Shown one piece after another: positions 12,901 through 27,900 of a stretch of 64,000 nucleotides of DNA. Position numbers and translations under genes: made by a program. The notes beneath the pieces were generated by a model. It had not been told where the DNA came from. It ran no database searches and saw only the letters and a program-made list of their open reading frames with translations. The stretch lies in assembly GCA_963995525.1 (NCBI GenBank), contig OZ023209.1, forward strand, positions 14,617,542 through 14,681,541, read 5' to 3'. The number at the start of each line of letters is the position of its first letter. The stretch's first letter is position 1. Source of the DNA: Escarpia spicata. Its lineage: Eukaryota; Annelida; Polychaeta; Sabellida; Siboglinidae.

Positions 12901-15900
12901 TTTGTTTACCATAATCTCAAGAATGATTGCTCTCTTGCAAGATACTATCCATTTTGAAAACTTTATTGTCATTGTCATAAAAAAATTGCAAAATGTTTAA
13001 CAACTGAAATCTTTATGATTTCATAATTATTATGCTTGTGACGAGCAATGTTAAAAACACAATTGTGAGTTGTGCGCATTGCACAGTGCACACATGTAAT
13101 GCTATTAACTTTATAAGTGCAATCATAATAAAGTACAATATTTACATAGCTCCAGAGTCACATAGTTGTGCTATGGTGCTTTACAGTACACCTCAGTAAT
13201 CCGGTCACCTCGCTATTAATGTCACCTTGGGACAGTCCCAAATTACTTACACAGTAAAAGATAGGATGTTAATGCCAGTCACCTCGCTATTCAGGAATAC
13301 GGTCAGTAACACAGTGCAAAATGATGACAATGCCTGCAGATTACTTATGGTCAGTCACGGCCAGGAAACCAAGATTGGCGGCTGACACAGCCAATCAGCG
13401 GCCTGGCACCCGCCCACCAAAGGCGACTCCAACAATGCGAAGCCATGAACTTGGCGTCTGTATGTTTACTCGGTGACTGATATATTGAAAAGAATACAAA
13501 AGATGAAAGTCTCCAGTTATCTTTTGCAATTGGAAGTCAAATTTTTCGTGGCTGAGCAGATTTTACAGGCAAATGCAGCAGCACCGAAACAATGCCAACG
13601 GTCGTCTTCGACGCTGACAATATGGCATCGTCTGTTTAGTGTCTGGGTGTTTATTCAACGACTGATGAAGTCTGTTTGGAGTAGCCTAGGTGACTTGATT
13701 TTGAATAATAAATGTGTAGTGTAAATTGCAAAACTAAATCATGTTATTTTACTGGTGTCATTGAGTGATAATAAGTTGCCAGAAGTATCCCGTTGGTGAC
13801 AATATAAAACTTAACCTAAAATTAAGAGGTTTGAACTGTTGGCATTCACGACAATGCCTGCTTGATCTTAATCAGCAAATATCAAAAGAAATATCATGTC
13901 AGCAAATAGTATATTATACCAAAAATATTGCGCTTAGTGGTATAATTTACGGACCCCATAATTTATAATAAAATCCACAACGCATCAATACGCAAACAGT
14001 GTGCGGTGTGCGGTGCATGTGTATGAACGTGTGTATATCTAAATGTTAATCATAATCAAAGTTCCTGTTGACCAGTTCATCAGACAAGTAACTGTATCCA
14101 TTAATGAAACATACGCTACACCACACGTGGCAATACATACTACAATGCTCAATGTTCATTGCTGTTAAAATGACATGCATATATAGCGATGTTCTCAATT
14201 CCCGTGATGCTTCAGTCCACAGTTCAGTATTACGGTCATCTCACTACTAAGTTCACTTTGGTCCAGTCCCGTGGGTGACCCTAATACGGAGGTTCCACTG
14301 TACATGAAAGATACTGAATAATTTAAATAATTAATTTCACAGTCATAAAATTATAAGGATCGAGTGATATTAAAATGGTAAGATGATAAATTAGAATATA
14401 TGTGCATGGAATTAAATTAAATAAACAAATAATAATAATAAATATTTGGTGAGATTAAAACTGGTAGACATATATCATTCAGGAATCATTCATTCAGTGA
14501 TGATATATACCACAGGAGCTAGAAGTGTTGAAGCCTGAGCATGATGTACCGCCCAAAGTGGTGCAGGAATCAGTGCACTGCCCGAGCCAGATGGTGCACA
14601 CTGACATCCAACAAGATGTGGCAAAGATACAACACACAAGTGATGACCTACGAACCGGCGACTTCGTGTTTGTGGTGGACGAAAGTATGTTCTATTGCAT
14701 TATATTGTCAATCTGAAAGTGTAGTGATGTTGGACTAGTTTCAACGATTGTAAAACTGAGATACCTTAGGGATCATCTCAGAATATTAATATCCAATATT
14801 AGATGAAATTATTTTCAACTTGCCTCAGCCCCCCACCCCCTTCCCTCAGCCCCCCACCCCCTCCCCTCTGACGAAAGTTTGTAAACATTGATATGATAAT
14901 ATCAACATATTAGTAGTATTGATCTGAAGCATGAAATATTGATGACTGATGCCAGATGAAACTGTCACTAACCCCCCCTCTCCTAAACAAAAGTAATTTT
15001 GTTTGATATTGGACATCAACGAGCTGATCCCTTAGCTATGAAAAGAATGCTGTTTATTAACTGATTTAGAATAAAACGTCCCATGTTCACGCGGGTTGTG
15101 AAGGAATGTTGGAATGTTCGTAAATTTTAATTTGTTATTTAACTACCCTTTGCTGTGTTCTTGAATTCATGCAGTTATATTCTTGAAAGCATGTTTTTCT
15201 GTAATGCCACAGAAATGCGATAACTATTAATAATTGTATCGTATGATGTACTTGTATAATTTGTTATGAATGAATAACTTGTTTTTAAGCTTTATATTTA
15301 CCATTGGGAAGACTCTGACTATGGCAAAGCTATCATCAATGAAACAACATAGTTCAGCCATAATCATCACATGTCGCTAGTAAACCTGCTTCGTGTGCAC
15401 GTGAAACCAATCAGATGTGCTCTTTCTACACATGTCTGACCACGTGCCATTGACTGTATTGTTTATTGTTTATTTTAAAGACTATTTTGTTTCCTTCATA
15501 TGTTGTTCAATTTACGAAAGATAAGCTCCATGCTGCAAGCTGAGGAAGATTGTGTATACATAGAGGAGTGCTTACTGGACGATGATTGTAAAACATTTAG
15601 TTGTGAAGGATAAAAATGAGCAAGGTGAACATTGGCATCACAAAAGCATTATTAATCGGGGGAAATTATCTATTCAATTTTACTTGTCTGCATATGGCAG
15701 GGTGACTTTGAATGGTGTGATCCAACTTCATTGTCCAGTGTCCACTTTGGCCAGGATATCACTGCAGAAAGGAAATGGTCAATGCCTACTAATAGACAGT
15801 CATTTGGTAATTTCAAAAGTGTTCATTGTAAACACATTTTGCTATGGACAGGCGTTTGCTTAGGCAGAGTTTGCAGTACAGTGGAACCTTGCTATTAAGG

Positions 15901-18900
15901 TCACCTTTGAAATGGGATGCAGGTGACCTGATTTGCAAGATGACCGTATTAGTGGGACTAATATCCTACACTTTACTGCATGTGGACATAATTTGGGACA
16001 GTCCTAGGGTGACCTTAATTGCAAGGTGGCTGTATTAGAGAGGTGACCGTAAAGGGGGTTCCACTGTTTTCAAATGTATGTTGATAGTATCGTTGTATAA
16101 TGTCCTGCGTACAAAGACCTTGTGGTTGTGTGGTCAGCGGGGTCAGACATCCTGCCCCACCCCGGCGAGGTGATGTTTGGCGTGGACAAGCAGTACGGTC
16201 ACTCCATGCTCAGCTGGCAGTTCCCTGAACCCCGGCTCATCACGTCGCTGGACGTTAACCCTCTGCCTTTTACTCTCACGCACCTACTGACTGGGCGATG
16301 CACTGCGGATGACTTGAAGGTTTGGAAAATATTTTGGTCATATTTCCATGTAAAGAGTATTACTGTTTTGGCGTGAATAAAGATAGTTAACTTCCATCAC
16401 AGTTACAGGGAGGTTGTCTGTTTGGTTTTAACACAAAATTCTGAAATAAGTCTGTAAGGCACATGGGTACAATTGTTCGTATTTTGTGTTGTTTTATGTT
16501 ATAATTACATATTTTATAAAAACTTGTTTATATGTTATATTTAGTACATGGGGCATGTTGATTTACTGGAAATTTGTATTTACAAGATGTACATTCTCAG
16601 AATGCAACTTTAAAGCTTTTAAAAAATTTTCTTGATTTAAAATGATATCACAAAACACAATCTGATATCTGCTATGCTATCTCATTTGTGTGAATATGTT
16701 ATTTGATTTTGATGAATTTGTCAGAAAAGTTCAAAATATTTGATTCGATCCAGATAAAATTTGAAAGAACAGCTATTTATGATGGTTATGGACATTGGTG
16801 GATATTCGTTGCATACATCTCTACAACTCTTCTCGTGCTCCCAGGTGAAGTGTGTTCTCGAGTACTGGAACGTTCTGCGGGGCTGGTATGAGTACTACGC
16901 TCAGTTTGAGTTGATGGAGGGGGAGAACTGTCACCTTGAACTGCCTTCTGTCACCCCCACCCAGCATCCCTCTGTAACGCCCTGCCAGGGCTGGAGGGTC
17001 GTCATTCTACATCCCGTAGACAGGGAGGAATATGCTCAGCTCTTTGAGGATCTCGAGTAAGTAGTGGTTATTATTTATTCATACGCATTTGTAATGCACC
17101 ATGTATATGGGTTAAAAATCTGCTTAAGGGCATAAGGTAGGTAAAACTAAATTAATTTTAAATAATTTGAAAAGGTAAAATGTTTTCAAAAGACAAGTGA
17201 ACAGATGAAATATATCAGTTAAATAGTGTGTTAAATAGACAACTAAATTATGTTTATGCATTAGATAAACACACAAGATAAGTGTTGGTTAGATATTTAT
17301 TCTACTAAATGAACAAGGCTTCTTTGTTTTATAGCGAAAATAGTAACCATCTTTGTTATAACTAAACTGTTCAAGCAACTTGTGTAAAATGCAGTTCGCA
17401 TTCATGACACCATTCATTTTGTGCCAGTACGACTATCAACATTGAACCAGTGGTGGCGCCACAGACACTGTTCGCATCGCTCAGCGTCAGTTCGTGTTTT
17501 GCGGCACACCTCGTTCCTGTGATCCAAGCTGGGGTGAGCGTATCATCACTCAAAGTGAGGCTGGTGAACCACCTACATCATCTAGGAACAGGTGTGTAAC
17601 GCCATTCAGAATAATATAGATAATGTTTCCTGTTACATGCTCTAACATGTTAGGGCAGGTAGGTAATACGGAATGCCATTCTCTTGTTAGTTTCCTTGTG
17701 GTAATTGTTTTACGTAAGGTAGGCATTTAAATATAGTCTTGACAGTATGTTGTTGTTACAAAGATTTTCTTCCAAAATTTCTTGAGAGCAATCTAAACAA
17801 AAACCAGTAACTTCCAGTATTTTGACAGTTAGAAACTGGGCAAGGCAGCAAACATCTCTGTTTTTCCTTATGCTTCGATTTGTACATGATCACAAATAAA
17901 TGAGGCATTTTCCTTATCATGTTGTAAAGTTAGTTTGTTGTTTGTTTTTTGATTGCTTGGGTTGGTCGGTCGGTCAGTCGGTCGGTCGGTCGGTTGGTGT
18001 AAATTTAAAAAGGTCAGTAACTGGAAACACTAAATTTCTGAAAGTGTTAAACATTGACCCGTACTTGTTGGTGTGTCCAGTGACTCCGGCCAAGTTGCAG
18101 CCATTTGAGGTGGACGGGACTGGACCGACTGAACAGGAGTGGATGGTGTGGTCAGTTGACAACACCAATGTGAGTGTCACATGGCTCGGTGACGTCCACA
18201 CCCGCACTCACGTACAGGTGAGTGACCACTGACCATCACATGAGTGGACACAGCTACACAACCTAAACCTTATTGGTGACTTGCCTAAGGGGTCGTTCAT
18301 TGTTGATATATAACTATTCGTACAGAACAAATTCTCAGACACTCCTCCATGAATTAGTACTTCAGAATTTCCCCGGGGATACCGCAGTGGAGGTGCTTTT
18401 GATTCATTGGGAAATAGTTTTGGTTGCATTCACTGCCGTCATTGGTGATGGAAGAAAGTAAATGGTCCGGTGTAATCTGTTTACGAACAGACTGTTGTAA
18501 TGGGGATAAATGTCGCCTTGGTTTGTTTATTGATGGGTGTAAGCTGGCAGTTGTTTATATTTAGTTGTACAGGGGAACCTCCGTATTACGCTTACCCACA
18601 GGACTGGACCAAACTGTCCTTAATACTGAATGTGTGGACTGAAGCATCATGGGAATTGGGAACATCGCTATTGAGTCCGTTAGTCCTACGACATTGCCCT
18701 TATTTGGTGTGTGGTCGTCAAGGTTATCCGCCATCTTGGCTGTACACAACCGAATGTTGTGCATTGTCTGCAATGGGAACCAAACGATTGTTGCGGTATT
18801 TAGATGGATAAACCCAATTCTAAAGCCTGACCGTAACATACAAATAATTCAGGTGACCCGTTAAAGATGTGCAGTTGAAAAAATAGGGAACTGTTTCCCT

Positions 18901-21900
18901 CGTTTAAATGCAAAAGAAGCTGACGCACCTTCATACAGTTGTTGTGTACAGCCCGCCAAAGGTGGCTGTTGCTAGGATACCAGACCAGATGTCACATAAT
19001 CGCTAATGGACTCAACAGGCCTACATATATCCATGCCATTCTAGCAGTAAAGTAATGAACATTAAGCAGTGAAGTGTATACCGTCATATGTGTGATGTAA
19101 CCTATGTTATATTAATGGCTGCAGTTATTTGTCTGATGGTCAAGAGGAACTTTATTTACAATTGACAGTTAGATACGCACACACTCAGATAGTCATACAC
19201 TTTCACCCCGCACACACCACGTGATGTTTGTGTACTGATGCTACTGATAGCGTTGTGGGTTTTTGTTATAAATTATACCACTAAGCGTCATGCATTCTTG
19301 GTACAACATATTATTTGCTGGCATGATTCTTTTGATATTTGCTGATTATGAACGACCAGGCGTTGTTGTAAATGCAAACAGGATCAACAGTTTGAACTCT
19401 CTGATTAATTTTTATATTATCCACCAGGAGCTCCACGGGATATTTTGGATAACCTATTATCACCCAATCACACCAGTAAAATAATGTGATGATGTAGTTT
19501 TATCAACAACATAGAAAACACATTGTGTTATCATTCAAGATCAAGACACCTTTGCTACTCCAAATGGACCTATTCGGTCATTAATCAAACACTCAGACGC
19601 CTGACAGACGGTGCCATATTGTCACTGTCGAAGACGAAGCCCACTGGCGTTGCTTCCGTGCCTCAGAATTTGTCTGTAAAATCAGCTCAGCCATTAAGAA
19701 TTTGAATTTCCAAGTGTTACAAAGAGTCTAAAGATAACAAAGGTCCAACATCTTTATATTGCGTTTAATATGCCAGTCGCCGAGTAAACATCCAAACGCC
19801 AGGTTCATGGCTTCGCATTGTCGGCGTCGCCTTTGGTGGGTGGGTGCCCGGCCACTAATTGGCCGTGTCAGCCACCAATCTTGGCTTCCCGTCTGTGACT
19901 GACCGTAAGTGCGGGGATAATCTGCCGGCAGTCTCGTCGTTTTACACTGGGTTACTGACAGTATTCATGAACAGCGAGGTGACCGGATTAGCAGGATTAA
20001 CATCCTGTCTTTTACTGTGTAAATCATTTGGGACTGTTCCAATGTGACATTAATGACGAGGTGACCGGATTACCGAACTGACGGTAGACTGAGGTTCGAC
20101 TATATATATATCATTTTTATGTAATTCTAATGTTTTTCTTGTGTCGTTTGTATACAGGCAGAAACCCGTCTGTCATGTGATGTACTGGAGTATCGCACTT
20201 TGACCTTGAGACCGCTGCTGACACCCTGTGATCTTGAAGGCACATGTTTGTGGCAGGAGGAACCCCAGGTGAGTAAATACCTCGTTGGTGGATACCCCCA
20301 TGGGTGAATAACACACTCAAACTGTTGTTAACTTACTTACAGTTGGAGACTAGATGGTGTATTCCTAACTAACATTGGCAAGCAAGCAACGCCTGTAGCT
20401 GCACCCAAAGTCTCCAATCAACTTGTGATTACTTTAAAATCATCTGAAACTCTAGCCACATTTTGTATCAAAAATTATTTGTTTGAAATTGCATTCCCAA
20501 CCTAAATATTTGGCGGTCACTTGTGCTAAAGATGACTCTTGTGCGTCCCTGTTCGTGATTACGACTAATGATTCTTGTTATGTTGCGCCTCTGAGCTCAG
20601 CTTCCTGGGAGTGTAGGTGCGACAGAAGTATACTATTGTTAGTATATTATAACTACCCAGGAAATGATTGTTATTTTAATTGAATTTTTTGCCTGTTTAT
20701 TTATAATTTATATAATTGGTTTCATTAAAACGCACAACATTGTCTCGATCTTCATTCCTAGTGTAGCTTACATATTGTGAGTTTACGTTATGATGTCTAG
20801 ATGTCAGCTGTTGTTATGACGTGTCAATACAGTGATTGTGGTGCTTGGGATGACTCCATATGTAGCATTAGCACTGTGCTTGAGCCGTATTTGACCAACT
20901 GTTACTGTCCACAGAGGACATTGGTCAAGGCCGACCTCCACATAGACACCCTACAACTGCGAGTGGCCGAGTCTACCGTCCACTCACTGACCATTGCACA
21001 GCAAGCCTGGACGCAGGTAGGCTATACTGACCAGTTCCATAGGTAACTTGTAGTCAGGGAAGACAGTTCACACTGACGTGGTCATGGGACTCGGGAGATT
21101 TATTAGAATATTGTCAGATTCGCATTTTTGTTTTCAATTTCACCACCAAAGACTTGTTTTTCATAAGTTTTCGTTGGTGTGTATTCATTGGTGCTGTGTG
21201 AACTGTACGCAAATACTTGAGATGAGAACATTTTAAATTTTGCATTCCAATACTCATACAGGGGTGTACACCTATTTTCTAGGGTGCCTTGGTGTAGCCG
21301 TCTCAGCAGCCGTGACTAGCAAACGATTTATGCCTCCACATAGGAGCAAAAGGACCCAGACCACTGTAAAGTCTGATCATTTAGGTGGACCTTTCAATAT
21401 TTGTTATCACTGAGTTTTGAATCTGGTGTGACATTGGTAGAGATTAAATTACAATGACGGGTGCAACAGTGAAGGTTGGCCCTAGAGATCACTGTCATGC
21501 AACAGTGAAGCTTGGCCCTGGAGATCACTGTCATGCAACAGTGAAGCTTGGCCCTAGAGATCACTGTCATGCAACAGTGAAGGTTGGCCCTGGAGATCAC
21601 TGTCATGCAACAGTGAAGGTTGGCCCTGGAGATCACTGTCATGCAACAGTGAAGCTTGGCCCTGGAGATCACTGTCATGCAACAGTGAAGGTTGGCCCTG
21701 GAGATCACTGTCATGCAACAGTGAAGCTTGGCCCTGGAGATCACTGTCATGCAACAGTGAAGCTTGGCCCTGGAGATCACTGTCATGCAACAGTGAAGGT
21801 TGGCCCTGGAGATCACTGTCATGCAACAGTGAAGCTTGGCCCTAGAGATCACTGTCATGCAACAGTGAAGGTTGGCCCTGGAGATCACTGTCATGCAACA

Positions 21901-24900
21901 GTGAAGGTTGGCCCTGGAGATCACTGTCATGCAACAGTGAAGGTTGGCCCTAGAGATCACTGTCATGGTGTCAGATGCTGCTAAACTTGGGGGAGTGTAT
22001 GCTAATATGTGTACTTGATGTTTGTGCCTAGAATTTAATACAGTAAAACATGTCAACATTGTTGGGCTGTATTTCTACCCTGGCCAGACCACTGCTAGTG
22101 GACAGTGCAAGCTAGTGATTTTACAAATGACTATAGAGTGATCGCATTTTGCTACTTAATTTCTGATACATATTTCAAGCATATATTCAACAGTTCGGTG
22201 TTTACAAAAATTTAATACATATCGTTCAAATCAAAGAATAATGAACTCAGTTAATTCTGAGGAAGGTCGTCACCCAATGAGATCGTCATATGTCACATGT
22301 CAGTTCCATTACTAATCAGACGTGAGGCCACATCTTCAAAAGCAGAAACAAACTGTTTCCTCCCCAAAACACTAACATTTCCACAACTACAAATGGTTTG
22401 TTAAGACACATTTGAGGGATCAGTCTTATATAATATATGTAACATTTGAGTGGTCAGTATTATATAATATATGTAACATTTGAGTGGTCAGTATTATATA
22501 ATAGATATCATTTATAAGTATAACATGATTTTGTAATAAAAAATGTCTAGCTTGACACTGTGATTTTTCTATCGCTGTGGCTGCTTCTGACAGTTTCAGT
22601 GTAAGAAGAGATCAGAGTGTGAGAGAATTGTCCCACACTCTTACCTTATATGCAACGACACGCTTCAAGTGCTCCGGTTTGGCCAGGTAGGTGGCATTTA
22701 AAGGAAATAAAAGGAAATTATTAGGGTCTATGCATCTAAAATTATTAATAAAAACTAATCATTTGAGACAACATTCTGAGCTAACCATTTATGCAAGCAA
22801 CAACACGGAGACAATATAGATATGAAAAAGGCCAAATGGATGACGTTTGTTTATTATGGGTAACCAGTGTATAGGCCTTTTTGGCACACTGTAATATTTA
22901 AATAAAAGAAATGTGGACTCTACAACCCAATGCCAGGCCTGTGACTGAGCCCATACTAGTCTCCTGAGCATCAGGCTGTTAGAGCCCACATTTCAACATA
23001 TAAAGCAGCAGTGGTATTCCTAGAACAATTGAAAGGAATGACATGTAATCACAGCAGAGCTTGTTATGTGTAGTTAATTTTAAAGCCAACATGATTAACT
23101 AAGCCAACATGATTAACTAAAAAGTGCCTTTCTGAATACCACGCTATCTGCTGCCAAAAACACTAAATCTAAAATTATAATAATCCCAAATGTGGGGGTA
23201 TTTCGCCCCGATATATACAATTCCTAAATCGAAAGTGGAAAAGGCATGCGACATCTCTTGCAATAAAACCCCGTGAACACATCCGGTGCAAACCCTATGC
23301 TCACAATCAACTATAAATGTGGGGAAAGCATTGAGACCAGCAACCCTTTCCAATAACGATGCACAAATCATGACTATACATCAAACATACCTGGACGAAA
23401 AGTAGGGAGGCGGGCGGGTCAAATTAGACAAACGTCTGCTCCTTTATGCTTTCGCAAATGGAGTGCGGATCAGCTTAGGATTCTCCTGAGGGACGCGCTC
23501 CAGTGCGCGCTGATTGGTTGATTTGATTCTCCCCACGGGAGTAATTAACATGTCCTTGCATAAATTAGCCTCCTCTGATGGGAGGCCTCCGTGTGCTGTT
23601 GTCTTGCACAAAGTCCAGTATGCAAATCGGCTGTGCCAGATGTGCATACCATCATTTATGTGAAAATGTTTATTGTACATGCAAATGGTTAGTTTGTATT
23701 AACTCTTTTTGGTGCATAACACCAAAAAGTTGGCTTTTGTTTCCCATTAATGAGTGCATGATGACGTACTTGATACCAGTAATTGTAGTAATCATTAAGC
23801 ATTGTGAGAAATTATTTGGACTAAATTGGACTGGCTTTCTTTCCATGTGATCACTTAAGCTATAAGTGAATTGACCTTTCAATTGTATAATGGAATGGAT
23901 CCTAGTTTGTTGTTAAAGACTGCATCATTTCTTGAAACAGTTAGGTAGTTTCCTCAACTGGTTAAGGATCATCTCATAACGCCAATGTTCGATATCCCCC
24001 CTCCCCTCAGACAGAAGTGTTTAAACACGAATATGATGATACCAATGTATTAACAGTATCAGTCAGAAACATAATATTGAAGTCTGACACCATTCAAAAC
24101 TGCATCAAAGCCCTCCCCTCTGATATCGGACATCAGCGTTCTGAGGGGATCCCATAAGGCCATCATTAATGTGGGTCTTTAGCATCCAGATATGTTGTGT
24201 GCAATTAGTTTATGTGATATCCGCAGTTGATTTAATATAAATGTGCATATTTGTGTATAGTAAATCTCTCTACAGTGGACATTCTCGAGACTGCACAGTG
24301 GGTCATCAGAGGAATTCACTTTCATCTTTACACATGGTAACTTGCAAAAGCCAGTTGCCAGACTGACATTTAGCCTTCCACCCTTTGAATGTATCAGCGT
24401 AGTGGAGAGATAACGTCAACACAGAAATGTGTCCAAGCAATTCAGTTAAATTTTAGACTCGATATCAAATAAGTTTTTGTTTTCTGATAGCTTGTATGAT
24501 GAGTTCATAAACTCATTAAAAGATGATCAAATGAGCTTGTTGATTCTATGTAGGTTGAGTTAGCATGTCGTAGTTGATACTAAGAAGGTTGATTTTTCAC
24601 AAAATAAATTTTAGATCAGAAGAGCAAATTAATTGATTAGGCACCTTTAGAAAGCTTAGGTTCAGTGTTATAAAATTGTACTTTTTTCTTTCTTGTAGGT
24701 GGACACAGATGAGAGCCTGGTAGTGAACAGTCGTCAATTGTATCCCTACGCCTGGAGGTCACACAAGATGCCCCAGGTCAGTTGGATGATGTTTTATGCA
24801 AATCTACAAAACACTAGAAACCGTAAAATAACGTTACACAGTATAACAATTTTGTTTGAATTAACTAAAGTGTGTTTATTTCAAATGTCGACCTACCCTA

Positions 24901-27900
24901 ATATATATGCCCATAATTAACATAACATAATTAATTAATGAAACTGTCCAATCTACCTTATAATTTGAGAGCATGTAACAGGAAATATAAATATTGTGGT
25001 CAGCATCATGTCATGACTTTGCGATAGGAATTATCGGACAACGCTTCTTTATGTTGACCCATATCACTGGTAACAGTTAAATGTGAATGCAGTGTGTGAA
25101 CTGAAATTACATTATGTTTTTTTAATAGATTTTTACACTACTGTTTTGTACACTCTTGAACTATAACAGATCCACCAACAATACACTGTACTATTTTGTA
25201 CACTCTTGAACTATTACAGATCCACCAACAATACACTGTACTATTTTGTACACTCTTGAACTATCACAGATCCACCAACAATACACTGTACTATTTTGTA
25301 CACTCTTGAACTATCACAGATCCCCCAACAATACACTACTATTTTGTACACTCTTGAACTATTACAGATCCTCCAACAATACACTGTACTATTTTGTACA
25401 CTCTTGAACTATTACAGATCCTCCAACAATACACTGTACTATTTTATAATCTTGAACTATCACAGATCCCCCCAACAATACACTGTACTATTTTGTACAC
25501 TCTTGAACTATTACAGATCCACCAACAATACACTGTACTATTTTGTACTCTTGAACTATTACAGATCCTCCAGCAATACACTGTACTATTTTGTAAACTC
25601 TTGAACTATCACAGATCCACCAACAATACTCTGTACTATTTTGTACTCTTGAACTATCACAGATCATCCAACAATACACTGTACTATTTTGTACACTCTT
25701 GAACTCTCACAGATCCACCAACAATACACTGTACTATTTTGTACACTCTTGAACTATCACAGATCCTCCAACAACACACTGTACTATTTTGTACACTCTT
25801 GAACTATCACAGATCCTCCAGCAATACACTGTACTATTTTGTACACTCTTGAACTATCACAGATCCTCCAGCAATACACTGTACTATTTTGTCACTCTCT
25901 ATTTCTGTTGTGATCTTCGGACACGAGGGATGATGTAACCTTTGACCTTTGGCCTATGCAGTTTCTGCGACTGTGCCTGCGCAGTGCGGGGTCACACTGG
26001 AGTGGACAGGTCAGTCTTGACCATGACGGCGTCTACATGGTGTCCATAGAAGGGGGAGAACAAGGTGCAACTCTGGCGGTCAAAGTACAGCAAGTGACCA
26101 ACACACAGAAGAAGGTGAGTGAGAGAGTCCCCCTTCTCCCACTTCTGGTGAGTGAGAGAGTCTCCCTTCTCTCACTTCTGGTGAGTGAGAGAGTCCCCCT
26201 TCTCCCACTTCTGGTGAGTGAGAGATTCACCCTTCTCCCACTTCTGGTGAGTGAGAGAGTCTCCCTTCTCCCACTTCTGGTGAGTGAGAGAGTCCCCCTT
26301 CTCCTACTTCTGGTGAGTGAGAGAGTCCCCCTTCTTCCACTTCTGATGAGTGAGAGAGTCCCCTTTCTCCCACTTCTGGTGAGTGAGAGATTCCCCCTTC
26401 TCCCACTTCTGGTGAGTGAGAGAGTCCCCCTTCTTCCACTTCTGATGAGTGAGAGAGTCCCCTTTCTCCCACTTCTGGTGAGTGAGAGATTCCCCCTTCT
26501 CCCACTTCTGGTGAGTGAGAGAGTCTCCCTTCTCCCACTTCTGGTGAGTGAGAGAGTCTCCTTTCTCCTACTTCTGGTGAGTGAGAGAGTCCCCCTTCTC
26601 CCACTTATGGTGAGTGAGAGAGTCTCCCTTCTCCCACTTCTGGTGAGTGAGAGAGTCTCCCTTCTCTCACTTCTGGTGAGTGAGAGATTCCCCCTTCTCC
26701 CACTTCTGATGAGTAAGAGAGTCTCCCTTCTCCCACTTCTGGTGAGTGAGAGAGTCCCCCTTCTCCCACTTCTGGTGAGTGAGAGAGTCTCCCTTCTCTC
26801 ACTTCTGGTGAGTGAGAGAGTCCCCCTTCTCCCACTTCTGGTGAGTGAGAGATTCCCTTCTCCCACTTCTGGTGAGTGAGAGAGTCCTCCTTCTCCCACT
26901 TCTGGTGAGTGAGAGATTCCCCCTTCTCCCACTTCTAGAGTCAGATGATACAGTTTGATATCCTCCCTGATATTGTCTGTCCACCTTCTCTTGGATCGTC
27001 CCCTTCTTCTTTTTCCCGCTACTTTCATTTGCATCGTTTTAACAGAGATACTGTATTACTTTTATCTCAACTCCTGACGTGTCCGTACCAGTTAAGCATC
27101 TCTTTGTCTGAGAAATGTAGCCGTTGGCAGTACTTTGGCTTCTTGAATGTCTTGGTTTCTAACATGGTCCTTTCTAGTCTTACTCCTTATCCGTCTGAGC
27201 ATTCTCATTTCTGCTACGTGCAATTGTTGCTTGTCCTTTCTGACCGCCCAGTATCCGGCTCCATATGTTATTGTTGGTTTAATGACTTAGGCTACTACTT
27301 ATATACTATTAATTAAATTATCAGCTGGCAATAAACCTGCAGTGCACATAGCTAGTTGTCAGATACACTGTCTGAATATCTACCTGTGCGAACAAGTCCT
27401 CATGTCATGTCACCCTGTTTTATTGTCCTAGTATTAACATTCCTTGGTATCTTCATTACAATTACCTTCTTTATTAGTATCCAATTACATAGGAACAAAA
27501 TATCATTTTTTGTTCAGAGGTGTCCGAAAACTTTAGGTATACAGTAAAACCTGTCTTGTGCGGCCACTGTCATGAGCGACCACTTATCTTGAATGACTGT
27601 TTTCCTAGGCACGGACCGTTTCTAATTAAAATGTACCCGCTTGAACGACTACCTGACAAACGCGATGAGCGACCACACAAATTGTTCACGCGACCGTTGT
27701 TTTCACCTGTTAGCAGTGATGGGAACATGTGTAGGCGTCCATTTCAAGTTCACACTGAATAACGACGATTTATCTGATTGGTCATTAAATAATAATATTC
27801 GATTTATCTGATTGGTCATTAAATAATAATAGTGCTCAGTTAATCGATAGGTGGAGCACCATACAATTTAATCGCCGCCATTTTGTCCATGCCGTTACAG

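Noticed and set aside
18500..18864. Overlapping open frames on both strands
   Set aside because: They lie in the terminal part of a non-autonomous DNA transposon and do not resemble a transposase.
21394..22059. 221-codon minus frame and 176-codon plus frame with 12-residue repeats
   Set aside because: Product of the 36-bp hairpin-containing minisatellite inside a MITE; no coding signal.
26033..27034. Long minus-strand frame of Ser/Arg-rich 11-residue repeats (333 codons)
   Set aside because: It is the antisense of the 33-bp minisatellite. A period divisible by three keeps several frames open; no family or splice context supports a protein.
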